Of a stretch of 64,000 bases of DNA, positions 22,376 to 33,849 are shown piece by piece. The notes beneath the pieces are model-generated. The model was not told the origin of the DNA, did no database searches, and saw only the letters and a list, made by a program, of their open reading frames with translations. The stretch spans positions 62,001 through 126,000 of the forward strand of contig NZ_CAJHOB010000009.1 of the NCBI RefSeq assembly GCF_905120355.1, written 5' to 3'. This DNA is from Azonexus hydrophilus. Lineage in GTDB: Bacteria > Pseudomonadota > Gammaproteobacteria > Burkholderiales > Rhodocyclaceae. The position numbers were made by a program, and so were the translations under genes. How positions within the stretch are numbered: the stretch's first letter is position 1; each line of letters starts with the position of its first letter.

Positions 22376-25129
22376 TCAGCGCTCCTGTTTCTTCAGCAGC
22401 AGAATGGCGACACCGAGAATCAGCGGCACCGACGCCAGCATGCACCAGAACGCCCCGCTCAGATCGACCAGCGACAGCCCCTTGCTGAATATCCCGCGAC
22501 TGATGATGATCATGTAGGTGGCCGGGTACACCTCGCCGATCAGCCGCCCGCCACCTTCGAGCGAAGACACCGGGTTGATCAACCCGGAAAACTGGATGGC
22601 CGGCAGGATAGTGCCGACCATGGCAATGAACAGCGCTGCAATCTGGCTTTTGGTCACAGCCGACGCCAGCAGCCCCATGCCAGTGGACACGAACGCGAAG
22701 ATCAGCGCCGCCAGGCACAGGGACAGGAAATCGCCGCTTATCGGCACCCCGAATACCGTCACCGCCAGCAGGCTCATCAACAGGAAATTCAGCAGGGTCA
22801 GGCCGACATAAGGCAACTGCTTGCCAAAGAGGAATTCGCTGCGGCTGACCGGGGTGACGTAGAGATTGATGATTGCGCCTGTTTCCTTCTCGCGCACCAC
22901 CGCCAGCGCCGTCAGCATGGCCGGCAGCAGCAGGAGCAGCAGCGGCACCACCGCCGGCACCATGGCCGGCAAGCTGCGGACATCCGGGTTGTAGCGGAAG
23001 CGGGTCTGGATCGTGGCCCCCTTCGCCTGCACGCCGAGCCGCTCGCTCAATTGCCCCGCCAGCCAGTGCTGATGCATGCCCTGCACGTACCCCTGGACGG
23101 TTTCCGCCCGCACCGGCATGGCCCCATCGACCCAGGCGCCGATCTCCACCTGCCGCCCAGCCAGGGCTTGGCGCATGAAACCGGGAGGAATCTCGATGGC
23201 AAGCGACAACTCCCCGCTGCGCATGCGCCGGTCGAGTTCGTCGTAATCGGCAAGCGGCGGCTGTTCGATGAAATAGCGCGAGCCCGACAATTGCAGCGCG
23301 TAGTCGCGGCTGAGCGTCGTCTGGTCGCGGTCGAGCACGGCGTAACGCAGGTTCTCGACATCCATGTTGATGCCGAAGCCGATCACGAACAACAGCAGGA
23401 TCGAGCCCCCCAGCGCGAGCGTGGCGCGGATCGGGTCGCGCTGCAACTCCAGCGCCTCCCGCCACAGGTAGGCCAGCATGCGCTGCAGGCTGAAACCTGC
23501 CCTTGCCCCGCCAGCAGCCTGCGCCGTCGGTTCTGCCACCGCCTCCGGCACGGCCGCGCCCTCCTTTTCTGGCGTGACCGGCGGCACGCCATCGGCCTCA
23601 CGCAGATAGCCGATGAAGGCTTCTTCCAGATTCCGCGCACCGCGTCTGGCCACCAGCTGGGCCGGCGTATCGCTGTCGAGCACCTTGCCGGCATGCATCA
23701 TCGACATGCGGTCACAGCGCTCGGCCTCGTTCATGAAATGGGTGGAAATGAAAATGGTCACCTTGTCACGCCGCGACAATTCCACCAGCAGACGCCAGAA
23801 AGCATCGCGCGCCACCGGATCCACCCCTGACGTGGGCTCGTCGAGAATCAGCATCTCGGGTTTGTGCACCATCGCCACGGCCAGCGACAGGCGCTGGCGC
23901 AGGCCCAGCGGCAGGCTTTCCGGGAGGCTGTCGAGCACCTCCGCCAGACCGAAGCGCGCCACCATTTCATCCATCCGGGCGGGAATGTCCGCCGCCGGCA
24001 CGTTGAACAACTGGGCATGCAGCAGCAGGTTCTGCCGCACGGTCAATTCGCCATAGAGCGAAAACGCCTGCGACATGTAGCCGACACGGCGACGGGTCGC
24101 GATGTCGCGTGGATCGACCTCGTGGCCGAACAGCCAAGCCCGCCCCTCGCTGGCTGGCAGCAAGCCGGTCAGCAGCTTCATCGTGGTGGTCTTGCCACAG
24201 CCGTTGGACCCGAGAAAGCCAAAAATCTCGCCGCGCCGGATGCGGAAGCTGACCTGGTCGACCGCGACGAAATCACCGAAACGCATGGTCAGCCCCTGCG
24301 CCTCGATGGCGATGTCGTCCTGATCCACCTGCAAAGGGGGAATCACCACCGCTGAGTGACCGCGCGTCCTCGCCGCCGGCAGCAGTCCAATGAAAGCCGC
24401 TTCCAGCGTCTCGCTCCCAGTACGGTCGAGCAGTTCCTGTGGGGTTCCGGTGGCCAGGATCTGGCCGGCATCCATCGCCAGCAGCCAGTCGAAACGCTGC
24501 GCCTCGTCCATATAGGCGGTCGCTACCAGCACGCTCATGCCCGGGCGTCGGCTGCGGATACGCGCGATCAGTTCCCAGAACTGGGCGCGTGCCAGCGGAT
24601 CGACGCCGGTGGTCGGCTCATCGAGAATCAGCAGGTCCGGATCGTGGATCAAAGCGCAGCACAAGCCGAGCTTCTGCTTCATGCCGCCGGACAATTTCCC
24701 GGCCGGTCGCGTCAAAAAAGGATACAGGCCGGTCGCCCGGGTCAGATCGTCGATGCGGCGGCGACGTTCAGCCGCATCATGACCGAACAGGCGGGCAAAG
24801 AACTGCAGGTTTTCCTCGACCGACAAGGTGGGGTACAGATTCCTGCCCAGACCTTGCGGCATGTAGGCAATGCGCGGACAGGCGCTGGCACGGTGCGGGC
24901 GTTGCGCCATGTCGCCGCCCAGCACCTCCACCGTCCCTTCCTGAATCTGACGGGCGCCGGCAATCAGTGCCAGCAGGCTGGATTTGCCGACACCATCCGG
25001 ACCAATCAGCCCGACCATGCAGCCGGCAGGAATCTCCTGGCTGATACCCGCCAGTGCCTCGATCTGGCCATAGCGCAGCCGCACCGCGTGCAGACGCACG
25101 ACCGCCGACGGCATGGGCGGCAGCGTCAT
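22376..25129 (-). CDS. Fused ABC exporter: two ATPase domains plus ABC-2 permease (RbbA/YhiH-like)
   Basis: 917 residues. The first ATPase has Walker A at 43-50 (GPDGVGKS), signature LSGGM and Walker [14 protein letters not shown]. The second has Walker A at 307-314 (GSNGCGKT), a degenerate signature LPLGLRQR and Walker [14 protein letters not shown]. The membrane half (about 575-917) has one TM, a large periplasmic domain and a bundle of five. This matches E. coli RbbA/YhiH, described as ribosome-associated. In this operon an export role is more likely. It lies 3 nt after the HlyD gene. Confidence 0.87.
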   Translation of the reverse strand: MTLPPMPSAVVRLHAVRLRYGQIEALAGISQEIPAGCMVGLIGPDGVGKSSLLALIAGARQIQEGTVEVLGGDMAQRPHRASACPRIAYMPQGLGRNLYPTLSVEENLQFFARLFGHDAAERRRRIDDLTRATGLYPFLTRPAGKLSGGMKQKLGLCCALIHDPDLLILDEPTTGVDPLARAQFWELIARIRSRRPGMSVLVATAYMDEAQRFDWLLAMDAGQILATGTPQELLDRTGSETLEAAFIGLLPAARTRGHSAVVIPPLQVDQDDIAIEAQGLTMRFGDFVAVDQVSFRIRRGEIFGFLGSNGCGKTTTMKLLTGLLPASEGRAWLFGHEVDPRDIATRRRVGYMSQAFSLYGELTVRQNLLLHAQLFNVPAADIPARMDEMVARFGLAEVLDSLPESLPLGLRQRLSLAVAMVHKPEMLILDEPTSGVDPVARDAFWRLLVELSRRDKVTIFISTHFMNEAERCDRMSMMHAGKVLDSDTPAQLVARRGARNLEEAFIGYLREADGVPPVTPEKEGAAVPEAVAEPTAQAAGGARAGFSLQRMLAYLWREALELQRDPIRATLALGGSILLLFVIGFGINMDVENLRYAVLDRDQTTLSRDYALQLSGSRYFIEQPPLADYDELDRRMRSGELSLAIEIPPGFMRQALAGRQVEIGAWVDGAMPVRAETVQGYVQGMHQHWLAGQLSERLGVQAKGATIQTRFRYNPDVRSLPAMVPAVVPLLLLLLPAMLTALAVVREKETGAIINLYVTPVSRSEFLFGKQLPYVGLTLLNFLLMSLLAVTVFGVPISGDFLSLCLAALIFAFVSTGMGLLASAVTKSQIAALFIAMVGTILPAIQFSGLINPVSSLEGGGRLIGEVYPATYMIIISRGIFSKGLSLVDLSGAFWCMLASVPLILGVAILLLKKQER

Positions 25130-25132
25130 CGC

Positions 25133-26230
25133 TCAGTCTGCCGGCGACACCTGCAACGCCGGCGAGATCGCCAGTTCAGCAGGCCACGCCGCTTGTGGGT
25201 CGAGCTTGAGCCAGGCCACGCCGGGAACGCCTGTCTTGACCTGATCCATATACTTGCGCAACAACTCCGGCGGCAGTTGCGCACGCACCCGGAACATCAG
25301 TTTTTGCCGCTCGCTGGTGGTTTCCACCGTTTTCGGCGTGAACTGCGCCTGGCTGGCAACAAACGACACCCGCGCCGGCATGACCGCGCCAGCGGCGGCA
25401 TCAACCACGATCCGCGCCTCGCTGCCCAGCGCAATGCGCCCCGCCACCACCTCGGGCACAAAAAACGTCATGTACACATCCGACAGATCGAGCAGGTTGA
25501 GCACCCGTCCGCCGGCACCGATCACTTCCCCCGGCTGCGCCACCCGCACCTGAACCCGGCCATCGCGCGGGGCCTTGAGTTCGCTGTCGGCAATGTCGAC
25601 CTCGATCCGCTCGATGCTTGCCTGCACCGCACCGACCCGCGCTTCCGCACCGGTCTGCTGGGCCCGTGCCGATTCGACCGCCGCCTGCGCCGCCACCACC
25701 TGCGCCCGGGTTGCGGCCAGGGCGGCTTCAGCGCTGCGTACCTTGGCCCGGTCATCATCAAGTTCCTGCTGCGAAGCCGCCCCCTCCCGGCTCAGGGTTT
25801 CCGAACGCGCCAGCCGCCGCCGCGCTGCGTCCAGCTCGGCCTCGCGCTGGGCAACCAGCGCCTGCACGGCAACCACATCGCTCTGACGCAGGCTGATCTG
25901 GGCCTTGGCCGCCGCCACCGCATGCAGCGCTTCCTGATAACCGGCGCGCGCCTCTTCCCGTTGTGCCACCAGCGTGTCGATCTGCATCCGGGCCACCACC
26001 TGCCCTGCCGTGACGAAATCCCCCTCGCGCACCATGATCTCGCTCACTCGGCCGGCGTATTTGCTGGCCACATCGATCTCGGTCGCTTCGATCCGCCCGT
26101 TGCCACTGACGAAACCCTCGCCTGGCCCACGCTGCGCATAACGTTCCCAGCCATACCAGAGCAGGGCTGCCGCAGCGACCAGCAGAATAAGGAGACGGAC
26201 ATTTTTCTTTGACAGGAATGGCCATGCCAC
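25133..26230 (-). CDS. HlyD-family periplasmic adaptor (membrane fusion protein)
   Basis: 365 residues from a GTG at 26230, preceded by GAGGT 7 nt away; earlier in-frame ATGs would overlap the NodT gene. One N-terminal TM (about 8-25), a lipoyl half-motif near 70-100, a long alpha-helical hairpin rich in Ala/Gln/Glu (about 100-215), then the second lipoyl half and beta-barrel. It bridges the ABC inner-membrane parts and the NodT outer-membrane channel. The ATG one frame over at 26225 opens only a shadow frame. Confidence 0.85.
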   Translation of the reverse strand: MAWPFLSKKNVRLLILLVAAAALLWYGWERYAQRGPGEGFVSGNGRIEATEIDVASKYAGRVSEIMVREGDFVTAGQVVARMQIDTLVAQREEARAGYQEALHAVAAAKAQISLRQSDVVAVQALVAQREAELDAARRRLARSETLSREGAASQQELDDDRAKVRSAEAALAATRAQVVAAQAAVESARAQQTGAEARVGAVQASIERIEVDIADSELKAPRDGRVQVRVAQPGEVIGAGGRVLNLLDLSDVYMTFFVPEVVAGRIALGSEARIVVDAAAGAVMPARVSFVASQAQFTPKTVETTSERQKLMFRVRAQLPPELLRKYMDQVKTGVPGVAWLKLDPQAAWPAELAISPALQVSPAD

Positions 26231-26240
26231 AGCGATTACC

Positions 26241-27722
26241 TCAAGGCGAAGAAGGAGCAGCGCGCAACTCGGCGCTACTGCCATCGGATTGTTCGGAGCC
26301 TCCACCCAGCACGGTGTACAGGTCGACCTGGCTGGCCAGCAGCCGGCGCCGCACTTGCAACGACTGCTGCTGCGCCTCCAGCAGATCGCGCTGCGCATCG
26401 AGCACGTCGAGATAAGACGTCGCCCCGTTGTCGTAGCGCAACTGCGCCAGACGCGCCCGCTGTTGCTGTGTTGCCAGCGATTGCTGCTGGATGGCGAGCT
26501 GCTGCGTCAGCCACTGGCGCGCAGAAAGCGCATCGGCCACCTCACGAAAAGCCTGCTGCACGGTGCGTTCGTAATTGGCCACCGCGATGTGGCTGCGTGC
26601 AGCCGCCAGATCGAGACCCGCCTGACGCAGGCCCCCATCAAAAATGGGCAGGGAAATGCTCGGCACGAAAGTCCAGGCCCGGCTGCCGGAAGCAAACAAG
26701 CCATCGAGCTGGGCGCTGGCCGTCCCCAGGCTGCCGGTCAATGCGATGCGCGGGAAAAACGCAGCGCGCGCGGCCTGCACATTGGCCTGCGCGGCTGCCA
26801 GACGTTTTTCCGCTGCCCGGATGTCCGGCCGCGCCGTCAGCAGTTCGGCCGGCAGACCCACCCGCAGGGGGGCGAACACCGCCCCATCAGGCCAGTGCTC
26901 AGCGGCCAGCGGCGCCACCACCTGCGGCACGCCAAGCAACTGCGTCAGGGCATGCGCCTGTAACGCTCGCGCCTGTTGCAGCTGTGCCAGCAAGGCATGG
27001 GCGGTGTTGAGCAAGGTTTCCACCTGCGTCAGTTCCAGGGTCGAGACCGCACCGACTTCGTTACGCCGGCGAAAGATCCGGTAGCTTTCTTCCCGTGACG
27101 CCACCGTCTGCCCGGCCAGGGCAATGCGCGCATCAAGCTCCCACAGACCGAGATAAGCCTGGGCCACGGCGGCAATCAGGGTGATGCGTGCGGCCCGCTG
27201 CGCCTCTTCCGTCGCCAGATATTCCTGCAGCGCCGCCTCCTTGAGACTGCGTACCCGCCCCCACAAATCCAGTTCCCAGCTGCTCACGCCGGCATAGGCC
27301 TGATATTCGCTGGCAACCACGGAACGACCGCTGGCGTTGAGATCGCCCGGCACCCGGCTACGCGCGCCCTGCGCAGCAACAGCCAGGGACGGAAACTGCG
27401 CCGCACGCTGGATGCCATAGACCGCCCGGGCCTCTTCCACCCGCAGCAGCGCCAGGCGCAGATCACGATTGTTCTGCAGCGCCGTATCGACCAACGCCAC
27501 CAATTCGGGCGCCACAAAATAATCGCGCCAGTGCAGGGCGGTGGCTGGCTGGCCACCCGCAGGCCGCCCCCGATCCCACGTCGTTTCCGGCCAGTAGTTG
27601 GCCACCTGCGGATCGGGCTGTACGCCGCGCGGCGCCAGAAAATCACAGGCACTCAACGCTAGTACCACGACCAGGGCGCACACAGCACGCCGCGTGAAGC
27701 ACGATAACAGGGAGAAAATCAT
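26241..27722 (-). CDS. NodT-family outer-membrane efflux lipoprotein (TolC-like)
   Basis: 493 residues. Signal peptide with lipobox LSAC (Cys about 26), then two OEP repeats with typical signatures NNRDLRLALLRVEEARAVYG and YDNGATSYLDVLDAQRDLLEAQ. It forms the outer-membrane tunnel of the exporter. First gene of the leftward operon; the adaptor starts 10 nt downstream. No promoter stands out in the 90 nt upstream. Confidence 0.9.
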   Translation of the reverse strand: MIFSLLSCFTRRAVCALVVVLALSACDFLAPRGVQPDPQVANYWPETTWDRGRPAGGQPATALHWRDYFVAPELVALVDTALQNNRDLRLALLRVEEARAVYGIQRAAQFPSLAVAAQGARSRVPGDLNASGRSVVASEYQAYAGVSSWELDLWGRVRSLKEAALQEYLATEEAQRAARITLIAAVAQAYLGLWELDARIALAGQTVASREESYRIFRRRNEVGAVSTLELTQVETLLNTAHALLAQLQQARALQAHALTQLLGVPQVVAPLAAEHWPDGAVFAPLRVGLPAELLTARPDIRAAEKRLAAAQANVQAARAAFFPRIALTGSLGTASAQLDGLFASGSRAWTFVPSISLPIFDGGLRQAGLDLAAARSHIAVANYERTVQQAFREVADALSARQWLTQQLAIQQQSLATQQQRARLAQLRYDNGATSYLDVLDAQRDLLEAQQQSLQVRRRLLASQVDLYTVLGGGSEQSDGSSAELRAAPSSP

Positions 27723-27812
27723 GGGCAGCAGGCCTGGCAGGGGCTATCAGCGAATCACGGCCCAATGATACACCGTCAGGCGCGTTTCTGCTTATGGCCC
27801 GGCATCTCCGCC

Positions 27813-28244
27813 CTACATCACCCCGATCAATTTCACTTCGAAACGGATCGCCTTGCCGGCCAGCGGGTGATTGAAATCGAACAGTGCGCTGGTGTCGTTC
27901 AATTCGCGCAGAAAGCCGGAAAAAGCAGCGCCGGTGGGGGCGGTGAATTCGACGATGGAATTTTCCTTGAGCTCCATCCCCGCCGGCAGGGCATTGCGGG
28001 CAATGCGCTCGACCAGGCGCGGGTTGGGCTGACCAAAGGCCTGCTCCGGCTCCAGCTCGAAGACATAGTGACCGCCCTGCTCCAGGCCCAGCAGCACCTC
28101 CTCCAGCGATTCCGCCAGCTGGCCGCTGCCCATCTGCAGGGTCGCCGGGCTCATGTCGAAGGTGGACAGAAACTCCTCGCCGGCCAGGGTGGAAATGCGG
28201 TAATGCAGGGTGAGGAAGCTGTCGGCTTGCACGCTGGCCGTCAT
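27813..28244 (-). CDS. FKBP-type peptidyl-prolyl isomerase (SlpA-like)
   Basis: 143 residues from the ATG at 28244, which overlaps the lspA stop (ATGA) and follows AAGAAGG. The FKBP domain contains a SlyD/SlpA-type insert (LEPEQAFGQPNPRLVERI at about 62-79). It catalyses proline isomerisation and acts as a chaperone. The ileS-lspA-slpA order is standard in proteobacteria. There is no His-rich tail, unlike SlyD. Confidence 0.85.
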   Translation of the reverse strand: MTASVQADSFLTLHYRISTLAGEEFLSTFDMSPATLQMGSGQLAESLEEVLLGLEQGGHYVFELEPEQAFGQPNPRLVERIARNALPAGMELKENSIVEFTAPTGAAFSGFLRELNDTSALFDFNHPLAGKAIRFEVKLIGVM

Positions 28245-28714
28245 GGGGAATCCTTCTTGTGAGTGAATGAGGCAAAAATGAGCAGGGCCGCGCCGAGGCA
28301 GATGGCCGAATCGGCGACATTGAACGCCGGCCAGTAGTAGCCGGCAGCATGCCACTGGACGAAATCGACCACGGCACCGAAGCGCACGCGATCAATGACA
28401 TTGCCGAGGGCACCGCCCATGACCAGGGTCAGCGCCAGGGACAGCAGTTTCTGCTCAGGGTGTTTACGCAATTCCAGCGCAATCCAGGCCGCTACGGCCA
28501 ACGCCAGAAGCGTGAAGAACCAGCGCTGCCAGCCCGGCTGATCAGCCAGCAGGCTGAATGCCGCCCCCGGATTGAAGGTCAGCACCCAGTTCCAGAAGGG
28601 CGCGAAATAGATCACCTCGCCCGGCATGATGCTCGCCAGCGCCAGCCACTTGCTCAATTGATCGAGCACGATCACCAGCGCTGCAAGCGCGTACCAGTGG
28701 CCGGGTTTAGGCAT
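28241..28714 (-). CDS. lspA: Lipoprotein signal peptidase (SPase II)
   Basis: 157 residues, four TM segments. Catalytic aspartates are in [15 protein letters not shown] and FNVADSAI. It removes signal peptides from prolipoproteins after lipidation. The ATG at 28714 overlaps the end of ileS by 8 nt; the longer frame from 28738 lies wholly inside ileS. Confidence 0.94.
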   Translation of the reverse strand: MPKPGHWYALAALVIVLDQLSKWLALASIMPGEVIYFAPFWNWVLTFNPGAAFSLLADQPGWQRWFFTLLALAVAAWIALELRKHPEQKLLSLALTLVMGGALGNVIDRVRFGAVVDFVQWHAAGYYWPAFNVADSAICLGAALLIFASFTHKKDSP

Positions 28715-31523
28715 GCTGGCGCGCCTCGCCGGCACCATGGAGATTGCTCACACAGCGCCCGCACAGATCGGGGTGGGCGGCGTCGCTACCGACATCGGCA
28801 CGCACGTGCCAGCAACGCTCGCACTTGGCGTGGCCCAGCGGCGTGGCGGTGACGGCTTCAGCGGCATCTTCGCGCAAAGTGGTGGCCGAGCAGATGAAGA
28901 TGAATTTCAGGTCGTCCCCGAGCGAGGCCAGGGCGGCGTATTTTTCCCCGCTGCAGCGGATTTCCACCGTCGCCTGCAGGGCGGCGCCGATTTCACCCGC
29001 TTCGCGCCGGGCTTCGAGCGCCTTGGTGACATCCATGCGTACGTCGCGAATCAGACCCCACTTGGCCAGTAGAGCGGCCTCGCCATCCTGCGCCGGCAGT
29101 TCGTGCCAGGTGTGCAGAAGCACCGAATCATCGGCGTTACCGGTGAGGATGCCCCACACCTCTTCCGCCGTAAACGCGGTAATCGGTGCCAGCAGACGGG
29201 TAAACGCATGCACGATGTGCCACAGGGACGATTGCGCCGAGCGGCGGGCGCGCGATTTTTCGCCGGTGGTGTACAAGCGATCCTTCAGGATATCGAGATA
29301 GAAGCCGCCGAGATCTTCAGAGCAGAAGGTTTGCAACGCCTGCACCACGTGGTGGAACTCGAATTTGTCGTAATCGGCGGTACAGGTTTGCTGCAACTGG
29401 CGAGTCAGCGCCAGTGCGTAGCGGTCGATTTCCAGCCATTCGCCGACCGGCAGCATGTCGCTCGCCGGGTCGAAATCGGACACGTTGGCCAGCAGGAAGC
29501 GCAAGGTGTTGCGGATGCGGCGGTAGGCTTCGACGACGCGTTTCAGTATCTCGTCGGAAATATTGAGCTCGCCGGAGTAGTCGGTCGCCGCCACCCACAG
29601 ACGCAGGATGTCGGCGCCCATTTTGTCGGACACCTGCTGCGGCGCGATGACGTTGCCCTTGGACTTCGACATCTTGTGACCCTTGCCATCGACGACGAAA
29701 CCGTGCGTCAGCAGCGCCTTGTACGGGGCGCGGCCGTCGATCGCCGCACCGGTCAGCAGCGAGGAATGGAACCAGCCGCGGTGCTGGTCGGAGCCTTCCA
29801 GGTAAAGGTCGGCCGGCCAGGTCAGCTGGTCGCCGTGCGAGCCGCGCATGACGCTCATGTGCGTCGTGCCGGAATCAAACCAGACGTCGAGGATGTCGGT
29901 GGTCTTGACGTAGTCGGCGGCGTCCGCGCCGAGCAGTTCGGCAGCATCCAGTTGCGTCCACGCCTCGATACCCCCCTGCTCGACGCGCTTCGCCACGGCT
30001 TCCATCAGCTCCAGCGTGTTCGGATGCAGTTCGCCAGTCGCCTTGTGCGTGAAGAAAGGCAGCGGCACGCCCCAGTTGCGTTGGCGCGAGATGCACCAGT
30101 CCGGGCGGTTGGCGATCATCGCGTGCAGGCGGTTCTTGCCCCAGGCGGGATAGAAGGCGGTGTCCTCGACGCCCTGCAGCGCGGCTTCGCGCAGCGTGTG
30201 GCCGGCCGGCTCGGTGGCGGCGACGCCCTGGCTGTCGACGTCCGGCGCGTCCATGCGCACGAACCACTGGCTGGTGGCGCGGTAGATCAGCGGCGTCTTG
30301 TGGCGCCAGCAGTGCATGTAGCTGTGTTCGATGGTGGCGTGCTTCAACAGCGCGCCAACTTCTGCCAGCTTGTCGACGATGACCGGGTTGGCCTTCCACA
30401 CATTCATGCCGCCGAAGAACGGCAGGTCGGCAGCAAAGCTGCCATCGCCCTGCACCGGCGTCAGGATGTCCTCGTTGTGCATGCCGTACTGCTTGCAGGT
30501 GTGGAAGTCGTCCAGACCATAGGCAGGCGCGGAGTGCACGATGCCGGTACCGGCATCGAGACTGACATAATCGGCAACGAAAACCGGCGACAGACGGTCG
30601 TACAACGGATGGCGGAAAGCAATGCGCTCCAGCGCCGCGCCCGGACAGCTGGCAACGGTGCTGCCGCCGAGGCCGTAGCGCGCGAGACAGGCTTCCTGCA
30701 AGTCGGCGGCAAGCACCAGACACCCCTGCTCCGTCTGCACCAGGTTATAGGTAAGTTCCGGGTGCACGTTGAGCGCCTGGTTGCCGGGAATAGTCCATGG
30801 CGTGGTGGTCCAGATGACGGCCCGGGCCTCGCCCGCCGGCAGTTCGGTCAGCCCGAAGGCAGCCGCCAGCTTGTCGCGTTCGACCACCGGAAAAGCCACA
30901 TCGATGGCGGGTGATTTCTTGTCCTGGTATTCCACTTCGGCTTCGGCCAGGGCGGAGCCACAATCGAAGCACCAGTTCACCGGCTTCAGCCCGCGATAAA
31001 CGAAGCCGCGCTGCATCATCGCCGCCAGGGCTCGAATCTCGGCGGCCTCGGTCTTGAAATTCATGGTCAGGTAGGGGTTATCCCACTCGCCCAGCACCCC
31101 GAGACGGATGAAGTCCTTCTTCTGCCGCTCGATCTGCTCACCGGCGTAGGCACGCGCCAGTTTCTGCACCTGTTCGCGCGGAATGTTTTTGCCGTGCGTT
31201 TTTTCGATCTGGATTTCGATCGGCATGCCATGGCAGTCCCAGCCGGGAACATAGGGCACATCGAAGCCAGCCAGCGTCTTCGAACGGATGATGATGTCCT
31301 TGAGAATCTTGTTCACCGCATGCCCGATGTGGATGTCGCCGTTGGCATACGGTGGGCCGTCGTGCAGGATGAACTTGGGCCGACCGGCACAGAGGGCGCG
31401 GATCTGCTGGTAGAGCTTTTTTTCCTGCCAGGCGGCGACCCATTGCGGCTCCCGCTTGGGCAGATCACCCCGCATCGGGAAGGGGGTGTCGGGAAGATTC
31501 AAAGTGTGTTTGTAGTCAGCCAT
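28707..31523 (-). CDS. ileS: Isoleucyl-tRNA synthetase
   Basis: 938 residues from the ATG at 31523; no strong ribosome binding site is seen. HIGH is at 65-68, KMSKS near 600 (KMSKSKGN), the CP1 editing domain lies between, and a C-terminal zinc site is formed by CERCW and CGRC. Class I synthetase charging tRNA-Ile. It lies in an operon with ribF upstream (22 nt) and lspA downstream (8-nt overlap). A large open frame on the opposite strand (29103-30914) is its shadow. Confidence 0.96.
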   Translation of the reverse strand: MADYKHTLNLPDTPFPMRGDLPKREPQWVAAWQEKKLYQQIRALCAGRPKFILHDGPPYANGDIHIGHAVNKILKDIIIRSKTLAGFDVPYVPGWDCHGMPIEIQIEKTHGKNIPREQVQKLARAYAGEQIERQKKDFIRLGVLGEWDNPYLTMNFKTEAAEIRALAAMMQRGFVYRGLKPVNWCFDCGSALAEAEVEYQDKKSPAIDVAFPVVERDKLAAAFGLTELPAGEARAVIWTTTPWTIPGNQALNVHPELTYNLVQTEQGCLVLAADLQEACLARYGLGGSTVASCPGAALERIAFRHPLYDRLSPVFVADYVSLDAGTGIVHSAPAYGLDDFHTCKQYGMHNEDILTPVQGDGSFAADLPFFGGMNVWKANPVIVDKLAEVGALLKHATIEHSYMHCWRHKTPLIYRATSQWFVRMDAPDVDSQGVAATEPAGHTLREAALQGVEDTAFYPAWGKNRLHAMIANRPDWCISRQRNWGVPLPFFTHKATGELHPNTLELMEAVAKRVEQGGIEAWTQLDAAELLGADAADYVKTTDILDVWFDSGTTHMSVMRGSHGDQLTWPADLYLEGSDQHRGWFHSSLLTGAAIDGRAPYKALLTHGFVVDGKGHKMSKSKGNVIAPQQVSDKMGADILRLWVAATDYSGELNISDEILKRVVEAYRRIRNTLRFLLANVSDFDPASDMLPVGEWLEIDRYALALTRQLQQTCTADYDKFEFHHVVQALQTFCSEDLGGFYLDILKDRLYTTGEKSRARRSAQSSLWHIVHAFTRLLAPITAFTAEEVWGILTGNADDSVLLHTWHELPAQDGEAALLAKWGLIRDVRMDVTKALEARREAGEIGAALQATVEIRCSGEKYAALASLGDDLKFIFICSATTLREDAAEAVTATPLGHAKCERCWHVRADVGSDAAHPDLCGRCVSNLHGAGEARQHA

Positions 31524-31545
31524 GGTCAGAAAAATCAATAAGTTG

Positions 31546-32481
31546 TCAGGAATCCACGTCGGCAGTGGCGAAGAAATCGCGCGCAGCCGCCGCATCGAGG
31601 GCAATTTGCGCCTTCAGGGCAGAAAAATCGGCAAAACGTTGCTCGTCGCGCAGCTTTTTCAGGAAGCGTACCGCAATATGCGCGCCGTAAATATCCTTTG
31701 AAAAATCAAACAGGTGCACTTCCAGCAGGGGGCGCGTGCCGCCCACCGTCGGACGCAGGCCGAGATTGGCCACCCCGGGTAGTGGCGCCCCGCCCAGACC
31801 TGTCACCTCGACGGCAAACACGCCGCACAACGGCAGGGGATTGTGCTTGATGCGCAAGTTGGCGGTGGCAAATCCGATCTGCCGCCCCAATTGCTGCCCA
31901 CGTACCACCTGCCCGTCCATACTGTACGGGCGCCCCAGCAAGGCAGCGGCCAGGCTCAGATCACCGGCAGACAATGCCGCACGCACGGCCGAACTGGACA
32001 CCCGCACCCCGGAGCGCAGCACACTGCCCATGGCCGCCACTTCAAAACCAGCCGCCGCACCCATTTTCTGCAGCAGCGCAAAATCTCCATCGCGGCCACG
32101 GCCGAAACGGAAATCATCGCCAATCACCACATAACGGGCACGCAAGGCATCACGCAGCACAACGCTCACGAAATCTTCCGCGCCCAGCGCGGCAAAACGG
32201 TGATTGAACGGGCACACCATGGTCTGCGCCACACCTTGCTCAGCCAGCAATTCAAGCTTCTCGCGCAGGGTGCTGAGGCGAGCAGGCGCCGTCGTCGGGC
32301 TGAAAAACTCGCGCGGATGGGGCTCGAAGGTCAGCACCGTCGGCGTCAGGCCACGCACGGCTGCTGTCGTCACCAACTGCCGCAGCAAAGCGGCATGCCC
32401 CAGGTGCACCCCGTCGAAATTGCCGATCGCCACTGCCGTGGGAGTCGGTACAGCGTGTAAATGACCGCGAAAAACGCGCAT
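31546..32481 (-). CDS. ribF: Bifunctional riboflavin kinase/FAD synthetase
   Basis: 311 residues. The N-terminal nucleotidyltransferase has [14 protein letters not shown] (about 22-35) and the C-terminal kinase domain carries [11 protein letters not shown] (G-x-PTAN variant). It makes FMN, then FAD. First of ribF-ileS-lspA-slpA. No FMN riboswitch is seen upstream. Confidence 0.94.
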   Translation of the reverse strand: MRVFRGHLHAVPTPTAVAIGNFDGVHLGHAALLRQLVTTAAVRGLTPTVLTFEPHPREFFSPTTAPARLSTLREKLELLAEQGVAQTMVCPFNHRFAALGAEDFVSVVLRDALRARYVVIGDDFRFGRGRDGDFALLQKMGAAAGFEVAAMGSVLRSGVRVSSSAVRAALSAGDLSLAAALLGRPYSMDGQVVRGQQLGRQIGFATANLRIKHNPLPLCGVFAVEVTGLGGAPLPGVANLGLRPTVGGTRPLLEVHLFDFSKDIYGAHIAVRFLKKLRDEQRFADFSALKAQIALDAAAARDFFATADVDS

Positions 32482-32553
32482 GCCGGAACCGGAGAAAAGG
32501 GCCGATTATACCCCGCCCCACGCCACAATCCCGGCGCCGGCGAGGTGGTGACA

Positions 32554-33849
32554 TCAGCCCAGCTGTGCCAGCCGGGCCTTGGGGCCGGGCGGATGTTTGA
32601 GGAAGAACTGACGGATGCCCCGCAGCAGGGCCTCCGCCATTTGCGCCTGGTAGGCATCATCCTTCAAGCGCAGTTCTTCTTCCGGATTGGAAATAAAGGC
32701 GGTTTCGATCAGGGCAGAAGGAATGTCCGGTGCTTTCAGCACGGCAAAGCCGGCCTGCTCGACGCTGGTCTTGTGCAGATGGTTGATCGAACCGATTTCA
32801 CCAAGCAGATATTTACCCAGTTTCAGGCTGTCGTTGATGGTGGCGGTCTGCGACAGATCGATCAGGGTGCGCGCCAGGAAGACATCCTTGGTCTTGGCGA
32901 GATTGACCCCCCCGATCAGATCCGCATTGTTTTCCTTTTGCGCTAGCAGGCGCGCCTGGGTACTGGATGCCCCTTTTTCCGACAACACGAACACGGAAGA
33001 ACCACGCGCATCCGGTTTGATCCAGGCATCCGCGTGGATGGAAAGGAACAGATCGGCCTGGATGCGACGCGCCTTCTGCACCCGCACATGCAAGGGCACA
33101 AAGAAATCGCCATCGCGGGTCAGTACCGCACGCATGTTGGGTTCGGCATCGATGCGCGCTTTCAGGCGCCGCGCGATCGCCAGCGTGACGTTCTTTTCAT
33201 AGGTCCCGCGCTTGCCGACAGCTCCGGGGTCTTCGCCGCCATGTCCGGGGTCGAGCATGATGGTGAGCATGCGATCCACTGTCGGCTTGCCGGGGCGCGG
33301 CGCCTCAACCGGCTTCGCCGGGGCCTTGTCCGCCAGTTCCGGATCGATCTTGAGCGGCTCAACCACCTCCTGCCGCCCTTCCAGCAGAGCCATCAGGGGA
33401 TCGGCCGGCGTTTCCGGATAGACATCGAGCACCAAACGGTGACCATACTCACCCACCGGCGCCAGAGAAAACACCTGTGGCGCCACCCGTGTCTTCAATT
33501 CCATCACCAGGCGCACCACCCCCGGCTTGAAACGTCCTGCGCGCAACAGCTTGATATGCGGGTCGTTTTCGGCAATCTTGCCGGCAATACTTTCCAGCAC
33601 GCTGTTGAACTCGACCCCTTCGATATCGACCACCAGCCGATCCGGATTTTCGACCGTGAAATGGTTGAATTTCAGTGGCGCATCATGCTCCAGGGTGACG
33701 CGGGTGTAATCCGCGGACGGCCAGATGCGCACGGCGACAATGGCCGGCCGGTTGGCGGCATGGCCGGCCAGTGGCGTTACCGAAACAATCAGTGCGGCGC
33801 CGGCGCGGCGCAGGAACTGGCGCCGGGAATGTTCAGTTGTCTTACGCAT
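32554..33849 (-). CDS. amiC: N-acetylmuramoyl-L-alanine amidase (AmiC type, Tat-exported)
   Basis: 431 residues from the ATG at 33849. The N-terminus has a twin-arginine signal (SRRQFLRR, then AGAALIVSV and a GHAA cleavage region). An AMIN domain (about 40-140) precedes the Amidase_3 domain with LDPGHGGEDPG, the SIHADAW zinc ligand region and the catalytic ETAFISN. It splits daughter-cell peptidoglycan and is targeted to the septum by the AMIN domain. The start lies 61 nt inside the 3' end of tsaE. Confidence 0.92.
   Translation of the reverse strand: MRKTTEHSRRQFLRRAGAALIVSVTPLAGHAANRPAIVAVRIWPSADYTRVTLEHDAPLKFNHFTVENPDRLVVDIEGVEFNSVLESIAGKIAENDPHIKLLRAGRFKPGVVRLVMELKTRVAPQVFSLAPVGEYGHRLVLDVYPETPADPLMALLEGRQEVVEPLKIDPELADKAPAKPVEAPRPGKPTVDRMLTIMLDPGHGGEDPGAVGKRGTYEKNVTLAIARRLKARIDAEPNMRAVLTRDGDFFVPLHVRVQKARRIQADLFLSIHADAWIKPDARGSSVFVLSEKGASSTQARLLAQKENNADLIGGVNLAKTKDVFLARTLIDLSQTATINDSLKLGKYLLGEIGSINHLHKTSVEQAGFAVLKAPDIPSALIETAFISNPEEELRLKDDAYQAQMAEALLRGIRQFFLKHPPGPKARLAQLG

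Noticed and set aside
24356-26212. 618-codon open frame on the plus strand
   Set aside because: Antisense to the fused ABC ATPase and HlyD genes, and rich in His/Arg/Gln in the way reverse frames of high-GC genes are.
29103-30914. 603-codon open frame on the plus strand
   Set aside because: It is fully antisense to ileS, whose HIGH and KMSKS motifs fix the coding strand. The long frame is a by-product of high G+C codon use.
32482-32553. FMN riboswitch upstream of ribF
   Set aside because: The 72-nt gap is too short and shows none of the conserved RFN element segments.
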